Assembly: GCA_003136335.1 (NCBI GenBank)
Contig: PLEA01000382.1
Location: 1 to 9,016, forward strand
Origin: Acidobacteriaceae bacterium
Lineage (GTDB): Bacteria; Acidobacteriota; Terriglobia; Terriglobales; SbA1
Direction: 5' to 3'
DNA length: 9,016 nucleotides
The translations under genes and the position numbers were made by a program. Below the pieces are notes generated by a model. That model did no database searches. It saw only the letters and a program-made list of their open reading frames with translations, and was not told the origin of the DNA. Positions 1-6,967 of the stretch are shown piece by piece; within the stretch, counting starts at the first letter, position 1; each line of letters opens with the position of its first letter.

Positions 1-1
1 G

Positions 2-262
2 GCCGCTTCAGCCCCGAAATTGCCCGCGGATTTCCGCGTGTCGATCACGAATGCTCCGGGGAAGGATGCTTACCCGATTTCCAGCTTTACCTGGCTGCTG
101 ATTCCCGCCCAATCCAAAGACCCAGCGAATGGCAAGATTCTGGCTGACTTTCTGAACTGGATGGTTGCCGACGGTCAGAAGATGACCTCTGCGCTGTCCT
201 ACGCACCCTTGCCGGATAGCGTGGTGGCAAAAGTGAAGGATGCAATCAAACAGGTCAAGTGA
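2..262 (+). CDS. pstS: PstS, periplasmic phosphate-binding protein of the phosphate ABC transporter (3' end only)
   Basis: Only the last 86 codons are present; the reading frame is open to the left edge and ends at TGA 260-262. The visible part contains ITNAPGKDAYPISSFTWLLI, which closely matches the C-terminal lobe of PstS proteins (consensus around 'DAYPI.. .T..LV/I'). It then has a helix with FLNW, and a terminal segment with LPDSVVAKVKDAI typical of the family end. PstS binds inorganic phosphate in the periplasm and delivers it to the PstC/PstA permease. The N-terminal signal peptide and most ligand residues lie outside the window. pstC is not next to it but about 7.7 kb downstream, so this may be either the partner of that pstC or a second pstS copy. 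A 6-bp stem (285-290/297-302) follows the stop but has no T-run, so it is a poor terminator. Confidence 0.9.
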   Translation, partial: AASAPKLPADFRVSITNAPGKDAYPISSFTWLLIPAQSKDPANGKILADFLNWMVADGQKMTSALSYAPLPDSVVAKVKDAIKQVK

Positions 263-330
263 AGTTAGATGGGGGGAAATTGAGAGTTGCGAGATTGCAA
301 CTTCAACTGGGCTGCCGGAACTGATGTCCG

Positions 331-349
331 CTGTCGGTCACGTGTCATC
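331..349 (+). promoter_or_regulatory. Candidate Pho-box-like direct repeat
   Basis: CTGTCGG at 331-337 is followed at exactly 11-bp spacing by GTGTCAT (342-348) plus C. This compares with the PhoB box, two CTGTCAT-like heptamers separated by 4 bp. By hand I count 13 matches to the 19-bp E. coli-type consensus. A third, poorer unit (CGGTCGC, 353-359) continues the 11-bp phase. A site here fits a phosphate-starvation gene cluster. Against it, it lies about 300 bp before the porin start and no good -10 element follows at the usual distance. A chance match is quite possible. Confidence 0.25.
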
Positions 350-633
350 CTGCGGTCGCGGCAGCCTTGAGGATCGAGCAAATCGCACGGGTCAATGCAG
401 GCATCTTCGGGAATCTTTCGCCGTACATAAGGGCCGTAACCCATTTAAATGCAACCTGCGCAGCGGTCTGGTGGCTTAGGCAGAGCGGATTCACATGATT
501 CGGTGTGGCACATCTCGTGCATTAGCAAAACCAGAATGTGAAGAAGAACGAGTGGACCCAAAATGGAATCACTCATTATTCTTATGAGGCATATGGTCCC
601 AGCGCGGGATATTTTTCATTCATCGCAGAATAA

Positions 634-640
634 AAAGGAG
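634..640 (+). promoter_or_regulatory. Strong ribosome binding site that fixes the porin start
   Basis: AAAGGAG lies 6 bases before ATG 647. The open frame extends upstream to another ATG at 563, but that start has no Shine-Dalgarno sequence and would place 28 unrelated residues before a good signal peptide. The start at 647 is therefore preferred. Confidence 0.85.
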
Positions 641-646
641 ACAACA

Positions 647-2458
647 ATGAAGTCTGCGTGGAAGGTGTGCGCAATTCTGTTTCTGGCGACAAGACTGGTC
701 GGGCAGACCAGCACGCCGCCCCAACCCCGGAAGCCGAGGCCTGCGACCCCGACAGTTACGGCGGCGGACGTGCAGGCTTTAAAGGATGCCATCGCCTCGC
801 AACAGGCGGCGCTGGCCCAGCAGCAGCGAGAGATTCAGGAATTGCGGGACGAACTGCGCAACAAGGATCAGGTGGCGCAGCAGGCACAGGCCACTGCCAG
901 CGACGCCGCGACCAAGGCGGATGCAGCCCAGGCCCAAGCTACCCAGCAACAACAGGCCGTCGGCGAATTAAAGGGCGATATGAGTGACCTCAAGACCAAC
1001 ATGGCCAGTACGGTCGTGACGGTTCAGGAGGCGCAGAAAAACTCTTCTGATTCTCCGACCGCGATTCACGTGAAAGGAATCACCATTACGCCCGGCGGCT
1101 TTCTGGCGGCTGAAACGGTTTACCGCCAGCGCGCGCTGGGGGCGGACGTCAATACTCCCTTCAATACTGTGCCCTTCACCGGCGCCTCAACCAACAACAT
1201 ATCCGAGTTCTTCGGTTCCGGACGCCAGTCGCGAATTGCCATGCTGGTGGAAGGCCGGCTGAAAGGCGCGAAGTTGTCGGGCTATGTTGAAGCTGACTTC
1301 CTCTCGGCTGGTGTGACTTCCAACAATAACCAAAGCAACAGCTACACGCTCCGTCAGCGGCAAGCGTGGGGCCAGGCCGCGATGGATAACGGCTGGAGTA
1401 TTACCGGCGGACAGATGTGGAGTCTGCTCACCGAAACCAAGCACGGCGTGGACAATCGCACGGAAGCGCTTCCTATGACGATCGATCCACAGTATACCGT
1501 CGGCTTCACCTGGGCCCGGCAATATGGTATGCGGCTGGCGAAGAACTTCGGCAACAAGGTTTGGTTCGCGGTTGCGGCGGAAGAGTCGCAAGCGACCCTG
1601 ACATCCCACAACAACGCCGCCAATTTCTTGGTAGGAACGGCTGGCGTAACGGGCGGCCTGTATGACAACCAGGCGAACTACGCGTTCAATCCCTCGCCCG
1701 ATGTGGTCGCCAAGCTTGCTTTCGAACCAGGTTTTGGACACTACGAGATTTTCGGCGTATACAGCCGCTTCCGGGATCGCGTTTTTCCTTGCGAAAATAT
1801 AGCTGCAACCACTGTTTGCGGCAGCAGCACTAAGGCTGGCTCGAATGCTACTGGCGCATTTAACAGTTCAAAGAACGGTGGCGGCTTCGGGGCCAACGCA
1901 CGCTGGTCGTTTGCGCACAAACATGTCGATTTCGGATTGCATGGGTTTGGAGGCAGTGGAGTGGGGCGCTACGGCACGGCAGGACTGCCGGACGTTTCCG
2001 TCCATACCGATGGAACGCTTTATCTCGTTAAGAGCTTGCAGGGTCTGTCGACTCTTGAATTCCACACCTCAAGGGCCGATGTCTACTTCAATGGCGGAGC
2101 AGAGTACGCTGGTCGTGCGGCGGACTATGATCCGATCCAAAAAAAGTATGTCGGCTACGGATCGCCGTTCTTCAATAATACCGGCTGCTTAACCGAAACT
2201 GGACCGGGGGCGGGCGGATTTCTTCCTGGCGCGCTCGCGAATTGCACAGGCGACACGCGTGTAGCCATCGAAGCAACTGGGGGTGTCTGGTTCAAGGTAT
2301 ACGACGGAGCCAAAGAGAAACTGAATTGGGGCCGAATACAATTTGGTCCGCAATACTCGGTCGTGATTCGCAACGCCTGGCACGGCGCAGGCTTCCCAAG
2401 CGAGGCACAGGGAATCGACAATATGGTGTTTACGTCGTTCCGTTATTACCTGCCCTAA
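647..2458 (+). CDS. Outer-membrane porin with N-terminal coiled coil, probably DcaP/OprP-like (phosphate or anion uptake inferred)
   Basis: The product has 603 aa. Residues 1-20 form a signal peptide: basic MKSAWK, a hydrophobic stretch CAILFLATRLV, and a likely cut near VGQ-T. Residues 21-37 are Pro-rich. Residues about 38-130 form a long Gln/Ala-rich helix with heptad character (around REIQELRDELRNK), followed by a beta-barrel region from about 141. The barrel opens with GITITPGGFLAAETVYR, contains SRIAML and GYVEADF strands, and ends in alternating aromatic strands (MVFTSFRYYLP), as in outer-membrane barrels. A coiled coil before a barrel resembles trimeric DcaP-type porins. Phosphate-selective OprP/OprO porins have a related N-terminal helix. 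Four cysteines occur in the mature part as two close pairs (382/391 and 514/533), perhaps disulfides in surface loops. The position between pstS and ppk1 suggests phosphate or other anion uptake, but no selectivity residue proves it. A hairpin terminator closes the gene. Confidence 0.8.
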   Translation: MKSAWKVCAILFLATRLVGQTSTPPQPRKPRPATPTVTAADVQALKDAIASQQAALAQQQREIQELRDELRNKDQVAQQAQATASDAATKADAAQAQATQQQQAVGELKGDMSDLKTNMASTVVTVQEAQKNSSDSPTAIHVKGITITPGGFLAAETVYRQRALGADVNTPFNTVPFTGASTNNISEFFGSGRQSRIAMLVEGRLKGAKLSGYVEADFLSAGVTSNNNQSNSYTLRQRQAWGQAAMDNGWSITGGQMWSLLTETKHGVDNRTEALPMTIDPQYTVGFTWARQYGMRLAKNFGNKVWFAVAAEESQATLTSHNNAANFLVGTAGVTGGLYDNQANYAFNPSPDVVAKLAFEPGFGHYEIFGVYSRFRDRVFPCENIAATTVCGSSTKAGSNATGAFNSSKNGGGFGANARWSFAHKHVDFGLHGFGGSGVGRYGTAGLPDVSVHTDGTLYLVKSLQGLSTLEFHTSRADVYFNGGAEYAGRAADYDPIQKKYVGYGSPFFNNTGCLTETGPGAGGFLPGALANCTGDTRVAIEATGGVWFKVYDGAKEKLNWGRIQFGPQYSVVIRNAWHGAGFPSEAQGIDNMVFTSFRYYLP

Positions 2459-2480
2459 AACGGTTCGCACGCGACCACAC

Positions 2481-2527
2481 GCCGGCACTTCGACAGAGCA
2501 ACCGATGTCTGAGTGCCGGCTTTTATT
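2481..2527 (+). terminator. Rho-independent terminator after the porin gene
   Basis: GCCGGCACT (2481-2489) pairs perfectly with AGTGCCGGC (2512-2520). The stem continues by a T-G wobble and a further 4-bp GACA/TGTC pairing (2492-2495 with 2506-2509). TTTTATTCTT follows directly. It lies 22 bp after the porin stop and separates the porin from the ppk1 transcription unit. Confidence 0.85.
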
Positions 2528-2557
2528 CTTTAGGAGTGCGTGCAGCTGGTGTTTGCC

Positions 2558-2589
2558 TTGAGCCGCCCGTCCGCGGAATGCTTTATACT
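2558..2589 (+). promoter_or_regulatory. Candidate ppk1 promoter
   Basis: TATACT (2584-2589) is a good -10 hexamer within an AT-rich patch after the porin terminator. The best upstream -35 is TTGAGC (2558-2563), with a long 20-bp spacer. The implied leader of about 85 nt would contain a small GC hairpin (CCCGC 2596-2600 with GCGGG 2610-2614). The location just after a terminator and before ppk1 supports the call; the spacer length weakens it. Confidence 0.35.
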
Positions 2590-2679
2590 GATCTTCCCGC
2601 CGGCTTCGTGCGGGCTGTGGTTTTCGATCGACACGAAGAAATCACGCTAAGAACAGAGAATGCGGTCAGCGCGTCCGTC

Positions 2680-4845
2680 ATGGCTCGTATTTCACTCGAC
2701 AATCCCCAGTACTTCCTCAATCGCGATACTTCCTGGCTCGCGTTCAATCGCCGTGTGCTCGAAGAAGCGTCCGACGAAGGCAATCCACTCTTGGAACGAT
2801 TGAAGTTTCTGTCCATTTCCGCCAGCAACCTGGACGAGTTCTTCGAGGTGCGCGTGGCCGCCATGATGCAGCAGATAGAGGACGGATACAACGAAGCCGG
2901 TCCCGACGGTCTGACCCTGGCGGGAAAACGGGATCTGTTGAATAACCTGACGCACGAGTTCGTAGACGACCAGTATGACTGCTGGAATGGCCGGTTGCGA
3001 CCGGCGCTCGCGGAAAACGGAATTCGCGTACTGGGACTGCACGAACTGGATCCCGACGCGCTTCGCTTTGTCGAAGAATACTGCGAGAAAGAACTCGACC
3101 CGCTATTGACCCCGGTCACGGTTGACCCGGCGCATCCGTTTCCACGCGTCATCAATAAAGCTTTATGTGTGGGTTTCCTTTTGCGCCGGCGCCGGCGCTC
3201 TGCGCTGACCTACACGGGCGTGGTATCGGTGCCGCGGGCTCTCCCCCGGCTGGTGCGGCTGCCTTCTGAGAGCACGGCAGATTTTATTTTCCTGGCGGAT
3301 CTCGTGGCGCGTCACGCCGTCCGCATGTATCACGGCTATGACATTGTTTCCTCGGCGCCCTTTCGCGTGACCCGCAACAGCAATCTCTATCTGGCAGAAG
3401 AGGAGGCGCGAAGCCTGTTGGAGTCGGTGCGCGCGGAACTGCATAACCGGCGCAAAGGGGATGCGGTTCGCATGGAAATTGAAGCCGACGCCGATCCCGA
3501 GATTATTGATCGGTTACGTACAGTGTTCGAACTAGATCCGTGGCAGGTTTTTCCCGTGAACGGGCCCGTGAACCTTTCGCGCCTCTTCAACGTCTATGAG
3601 CAGGTGAAGCGGCCGGACCTCAAGTACCGCACCTTTTCGCCACGGGAATTGCGTTTGACGTCGAAGTCGAAGGACCTGTTCGAGGAGTTGCGCGGGCATG
3701 ACATCTTGCTGCATCACCCCTTCGATTCCTACGACGCGGTCATTTCCTTTATTGAGTCGGCGGCCGAAGATGAGAACGTTCTCTCCATCAAGCAGACTCT
3801 CTACCGCACCAGCGAACATTCGCTGATTGTGCCTTCGCTGATGGATGCTGCTTCGCGCAAGGAAGTCACGGCCGTGGTGGAGTTGAAGGCGCGTTTCGAT
3901 GAGGCCTCGAACATACGCTGGGCGCGCGATTTGGAAGACGGGGGGGTGCAAGTCTTCCACGGCCTCGTGGGTCTGAAGACGCACTGCAAGCTATCGCTGC
4001 TGGTGCGCCGCGATCCGGACGGAGTGATCCGCAGTTACGCCCACATCGGCACCGGGAATTACAACGCGACCACGGCTCGAATTTACACCGACCTGAGCTT
4101 GTTCACGGCCAATCCCGAGATTACACGCGCCGTGCACGATGTTTTCAGCTTTCTGACAGCCTATGCCGAGAATCCCAGTTATGAGCCCCTTCTGGTGGCG
4201 CCGCTCGATCTGGCGGAAAAGTGCATCGCGCTGATCGATCGTGAAGCCGAGCACGCCCGTCAAGGCAAGGAAGCGCGCATCATCGCGAAGATGAACGCGC
4301 TGCTCGACAAGACGATCGTGCAAGCTCTATACCGCGCCTCGCAAGCCGGAGTGCAGATCGATTTGATCATCCGTGGTATCTGCGCACTCCGTCCGGGAGT
4401 TCGGGGAGTAAGCGACAACATCCGTGTGCGCAGCATTGTGGGCCGATTCCTGGAGCACAGCCGCATTTTCTACTTCTCCAACGGTGGCGAAGAAGAGATT
4501 TACATGGGCAGTCCGGACTGGATGCCACGCAATCTTTATGAGCGCGTCGAAGTGCTTGTGCCGTTGCGCGACGAAATGTTGCGGGAGCGGGTGCGACACG
4601 AGATCCTCGACGCCTACCTGGCCGACAACCGTAAGGCGCGAATTCTGCTGAAGGATGCGACGTATATGCGGGCGTGGCAGCCCCTGCGCGGCACGCGGAA
4701 CCGCCGACCGCCGACTGGAGCCGCAGCCTTCAGCGCACAGGAGTTTCTGATGGGCGTTGCCGAAGGGAAGGCCCCTGACGCGGTCCCGGCGCCGGTTCCG
4801 CCGCGAAAGCGTAAAGCAAAAGTAATGGTGGGAAAGGAACGATAA
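2680..4845 (+). CDS. ppk1: Polyphosphate kinase PPK1
   Basis: The product has 721 aa, the usual PPK1 length. It reversibly moves the gamma-phosphate of ATP onto polyP through a phosphohistidine. The N domain has NRDTSWLAFNRRVLEEA and SASNLDEFFEVRV (N50 is the probable ATP-contact Asn). The catalytic domains carry KQTLYR (R376), ELKARFDE (R405), KTHCK (H435, the expected autophosphorylated His), YAHIGTGNYN (H455) and FLEHSRI (H593). These match E. coli R375, R405, H435, H454 and H592 within one residue. That agreement also supports the start at ATG 2680, although it lacks a clear Shine-Dalgarno. In-frame ATG 2578 would add 34 unrelated residues. Five arginines in a row (169-173) come from a CGCCGG repeat. 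The last ~50 residues form a Pro/Ala-rich tail ending in basic RKRKAK (709-714), outside the conserved fold. sixA follows after 6 bp, so the two are very likely one operon. Confidence 0.97.
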   Translation: MARISLDNPQYFLNRDTSWLAFNRRVLEEASDEGNPLLERLKFLSISASNLDEFFEVRVAAMMQQIEDGYNEAGPDGLTLAGKRDLLNNLTHEFVDDQYDCWNGRLRPALAENGIRVLGLHELDPDALRFVEEYCEKELDPLLTPVTVDPAHPFPRVINKALCVGFLLRRRRRSALTYTGVVSVPRALPRLVRLPSESTADFIFLADLVARHAVRMYHGYDIVSSAPFRVTRNSNLYLAEEEARSLLESVRAELHNRRKGDAVRMEIEADADPEIIDRLRTVFELDPWQVFPVNGPVNLSRLFNVYEQVKRPDLKYRTFSPRELRLTSKSKDLFEELRGHDILLHHPFDSYDAVISFIESAAEDENVLSIKQTLYRTSEHSLIVPSLMDAASRKEVTAVVELKARFDEASNIRWARDLEDGGVQVFHGLVGLKTHCKLSLLVRRDPDGVIRSYAHIGTGNYNATTARIYTDLSLFTANPEITRAVHDVFSFLTAYAENPSYEPLLVAPLDLAEKCIALIDREAEHARQGKEARIIAKMNALLDKTIVQALYRASQAGVQIDLIIRGICALRPGVRGVSDNIRVRSIVGRFLEHSRIFYFSNGGEEEIYMGSPDWMPRNLYERVEVLVPLRDEMLRERVRHEILDAYLADNRKARILLKDATYMRAWQPLRGTRNRRPPTGAAAFSAQEFLMGVAEGKAPDAVPAPVPPRKRKAKVMVGKER

Positions 4846-4851
4846 GCCCAG

Positions 4852-5382
4852 ATGATCCTTTATTTTCTACGTCACGCCAGCGCGGGTGAACACCTCGCGA
4901 CTCCAAAAAAAGACGAAAAGCGTGCCCTCGACAAAGAGGGAATCGAACAGTGCGGTTACATTGGGCGAGCCCTGGCCGCGCTCGATGCTCAGGTGGACGC
5001 GATCGTTTCCAGTCCATTAAAGCGGTGTACGCAGACGGCATCACTGGTCGGCAACGAATTGGGGTATGAAGGCAAATTACAGATTGATCCCGGCCTGCGG
5101 CCTGAGGCCGGACTCGCCGACTTCCGCAAGCTGCTGGAAAAATATTCTCGCCAGGAAGCGATCATGGTAGTCGGTCATAATCCGAACTTAAGCCAATTCC
5201 TGGGAGCGGTCATCAGCGATTCCGGTTGCGAAGCGTCGCTGGAACTGAAGAAAGGTGCAGTCGCCAAGGTCGAGATGCGCCGCGCCTCGGGCACTCTGCA
5301 ATGGTGCGTCACGCCCAAGGTTCTGCGTACTCTCTACGATGCGGCCGTGGAAAGTTCGCGGCCGAACACTTCGCGGAAATAG
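4852..5382 (+). CDS. sixA: SixA-type phosphohistidine phosphatase (histidine phosphatase superfamily)
   Basis: The product has 176 aa, slightly longer than E. coli SixA (about 160). It shows the branch-1 histidine phosphatase signature. LRHASAG carries R7 and the nucleophile H8, SSPLKRCTQTA carries the phosphate-pocket R58, and VVGHNPNLSQF carries the second catalytic H109. The family removes phosphate from phosphohistidine proteins (SixA acts on the HPt domain of ArcB and on the PTS protein NPr in enterobacteria). ATG 4852 comes 6 bp after the ppk1 stop. An AAAGGA (4833-4838) inside the end of ppk1 is 13 nt upstream, so translation is probably coupled. Pairing with ppk1, whose enzyme uses a phosphohistidine, suggests a function in polyP turnover, but the substrate is unknown. 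The 3' end overlaps the opposite-strand ppx gene by 49 bp. Confidence 0.9.
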   Translation: MILYFLRHASAGEHLATPKKDEKRALDKEGIEQCGYIGRALAALDAQVDAIVSSPLKRCTQTASLVGNELGYEGKLQIDPGLRPEAGLADFRKLLEKYSRQEAIMVVGHNPNLSQFLGAVISDSGCEASLELKKGAVAKVEMRRASGTLQWCVTPKVLRTLYDAAVESSRPNTSRK

Positions 5383-6863
5383 TCGCGCTCTTTCTCAATC
5401 GCCCAGAGTTCCAGATCCACTCCCATGCGACGCCGGGGAACCAACGTCAATTTCACTTCCGCTGAGCGCACTCCGACGCGTACCCTTTCCACGGCGCGGC
5501 TGCGCCCCAGGTTCAGGGCTCGCGCCAGACGAAGCAGTAGAATCGCCTTCTGCACGTCGGCACGATCGCCCGGGTCCAACAGCTTCATGGGACCATCCTC
5601 CATGGCAGGTCGTGACTTTCCCAGATAGCGGGCAATGGCCCCAATAATGCGCCGCTGTTGCGGGGTATAGCCCAGAATCTCAGAGTTGGAAATGATGTAG
5701 TGGCTATGGCGGTGGCGCCCGTTCCGATTCACGTAGTCGCCCACCTCGTAGAGCATGGCCGCTGCCGAGAGCCACTCGCGGTATTCCGGCGGCAGACGGT
5801 GCAGCGAGCGCAGCGCCGAAAATAACAATGTCGCATGGTCGCGGACATCGAGGGCGTGCTTGCGGTCGACACGGTAATGATCGACCGCGTTCAGGATGGA
5901 TTCCCAGCGTTCGGATTCGATTTGCTTGCCGGAGCGCGTGCTGCGATCGTAATCGGCGGCCATCTGCGCGAGGATTCCATCGCGAAGGCCGAGCGGCGAA
6001 TAGCGAAAGCCCTTGAGTTGAAGGCGGTCCACCAGTTCTTGATAGACGGTGGCGCCGGCGACGATGATCTCCGCCCGCCTTGTACCGATGCCTTCGATCT
6101 TGCGGCGTTCCGCCACTGGCAGGCGCGCCAGGCGCTTGGCAATGCGATTCATTTCCGTGCTGGAAACTACTAGCCGTTGACGGCCCGCGCCTCGACGCAT
6201 GTGGCTGGCAACAGCCGCCAAGGCCGCGGCTGTCCCGGAAGTCGCAATCACATTCTTCACCTTTGCGGCCGGGATGCGGTCGATGACGCGATTGACCTCG
6301 CGGGTGACAAAACCGCGCAGTCGCTTCAGTTCGCCTTTGCGCGTGGGATCGTGGCGCAGGAATTCATTGGTCAGACGAACCGCGCCCAGAGGAAGGCTCA
6401 CCGCGTCCCGAATGTGTCCTCCCTGCGAGAACGTCAGTTCGCAACTGCCGCCGCCCAGGTCCATCATCAGAGTGGGAGCGCGGTCCACGCGCCCGCTGGA
6501 TACGAGTCCCAGGTGAATGAGCCGCGCCTCTTCCACGCCGGAGATAATCTCCACCCGCCAGCCGGTAGCCGAACGCACCCATTCCAGGAACGCCTGTGAA
6601 TTGCGCGCATCCCGCAGGGCGCTGGTCGCAACCACGCGCACGCTGTCAGTCACGATCTGTTGCGTCGCACGATGAAACCGGCGCAGAACCTTGACCGTCT
6701 CCGCGATGGAATCGGGAGTAAGGAATCCGGAACCGAATACGCCCTCGCCGAGGCGCGTGACTTCGCGGTCTTCATGCAAGGCGCGAAGCCGCCCGGCTTG
6801 CAGGCGTGCAATCTTTAGCCGGACGGAATTGGAACCGATATCGACCGCGGCAAACGTGGGCAT
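5334..6863 (-). CDS. ppx: Ppx/GppA exopolyphosphatase / pppGpp phosphohydrolase
   Basis: The product has 509 aa with the two-part Ppx/GppA layout. The N-terminal ASKHA-fold domain (about 1-300) contains AAVDIGSNSVRLKI (6-18, phosphate-1 loop), VVATSALRDARNS (77-89), SGVEEARLIHLG (108-119, with the catalytic Glu at 111/112), MMDLGGGSCELTF (133-145, phosphate-2 loop) and IATSGTAAALAA (206-217). The C-terminal HD-like helical domain (about 315-509) has DHATLLFSAL, AAMLYEVGDYV and RHRHSHYIISNSEILGY. It hydrolyses polyP from the ends and/or converts pppGpp to ppGpp; sequence alone does not separate the two. The HD-like motif reads LYEVG, whereas E. coli Ppx has LHEVG and classical HD proteins LHDIG, so metal-dependent HD activity is unlikely. 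ATG 6863 gives the canonical N-terminus but lacks a good Shine-Dalgarno. The gene lies 104 bp downstream of the CHAD gene on the same strand, with a heptad repeat between. Confidence 0.93.
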   Translation of the reverse strand: MPTFAAVDIGSNSVRLKIARLQAGRLRALHEDREVTRLGEGVFGSGFLTPDSIAETVKVLRRFHRATQQIVTDSVRVVATSALRDARNSQAFLEWVRSATGWRVEIISGVEEARLIHLGLVSSGRVDRAPTLMMDLGGGSCELTFSQGGHIRDAVSLPLGAVRLTNEFLRHDPTRKGELKRLRGFVTREVNRVIDRIPAAKVKNVIATSGTAAALAAVASHMRRGAGRQRLVVSSTEMNRIAKRLARLPVAERRKIEGIGTRRAEIIVAGATVYQELVDRLQLKGFRYSPLGLRDGILAQMAADYDRSTRSGKQIESERWESILNAVDHYRVDRKHALDVRDHATLLFSALRSLHRLPPEYREWLSAAAMLYEVGDYVNRNGRHRHSHYIISNSEILGYTPQQRRIIGAIARYLGKSRPAMEDGPMKLLDPGDRADVQKAILLLRLARALNLGRSRAVERVRVGVRSAEVKLTLVPRRRMGVDLELWAIEKERDYFREVFGRELSTAAS

Positions 6864-6917
6864 GGGAAAGGCTCACAGTTTACATGTACGCCGCCAGTCC
6901 GTCACCGCCAGCGTCTC

Positions 6918-6966
6918 TTAGCTATTAGCTTTTGGCTTCTAGCTAAGAGCCAACAGCCAAAAGCCA
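6918..6966. repeat. Seven-unit 7-bp repeat array with inverted halves
   Basis: Starting at 6918, seven consecutive 7-bp units share the phased core RGCY (pattern NNRGCYN). The first four are TTAGCTA-like (TTAGCTA, TTAGCTT, TTGGCTT, CTAGCTA) and the last three have the form A(G/C/A)AGCCA. The halves are partly complementary and give two mutually exclusive stems. One is 6915-6924 with 6940-6949 (10 bp, perfect); the other is 6928-6937 with 6955-6964 (10 bp, perfect). On the minus strand the array begins 1 base after the CHAD stop codon and lies before ppx. No T-run follows, so it is not a standard terminator. It resembles the short tandem heptanucleotide repeats known from some cyanobacteria in kind, not in sequence. 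Confidence 0.75.
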
Positions 6967-6967
6967 G

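Larger units (their letters stand above)
263..646. other. Gene-free stretch between pstS and the porin gene
   Basis: I find no convincing gene in these 384 bases. An open frame at 240-479 overlaps the end of pstS, has no ribosome binding site and encodes low-complexity basic sequence, so I do not call it. The stretch contains an 8-bp perfect inverted repeat (310-317 with 359-366) enclosing a Pho-box-like direct repeat (331-349). It also contains the short palindrome ATTTAAAT (about 444-451) and a purine-rich run that ends in the porin ribosome binding site. The last 100 bases are clearly more AT-rich than the coding regions, as expected for a promoter or leader. A possible sigma-70 pair is TGGACC (553-558) with TATTCT (577-582) at 18-bp spacing, but it is weak. 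Confidence 0.6.

Noticed and set aside
285..302. AGTTGC/GCAACT hairpin as a pstS terminator
   Set aside because: The 6-bp stem has no following T-run, so it is not a convincing intrinsic terminator.
240..479. Open frame of 79 codons after pstS
   Set aside because: It overlaps the pstS end, has no ribosome binding site and its translation lacks any recognisable pattern. The region looks intergenic.
596..616. Small stem TCCC/GGGA followed by a T-run, as an attenuator before the porin
   Set aside because: The stem has only 4-5 pairs, too weak to call. It lies just upstream of a strong ribosome binding site.
563..646. Longer N-terminus for the porin from ATG 563
   Set aside because: No Shine-Dalgarno is present, and it would bury a good signal peptide behind 28 residues. 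ATG 647 has AAAGGAG at 6 bp.
1187..1741. Long antisense open frame inside the porin gene
   Set aside because: It is a codon-bias shadow of a GC-rich gene, with no start signal or recognisable domain. The same applies to the frames opposite CHAD (7100-7774) and pstC (7983-8657).
2242..2679. Longer N-terminus for PPK1, from 2242 or 2578
   Set aside because: The long form crosses the porin end and the terminator. The short start gives residue numbers that match E. coli PPK1 nearly exactly.
3181..3198. CGCCGG simple repeat in ppk1
   Set aside because: It encodes five arginines in frame inside a normal PPK1. It is not a separate repeat element or a frameshift.
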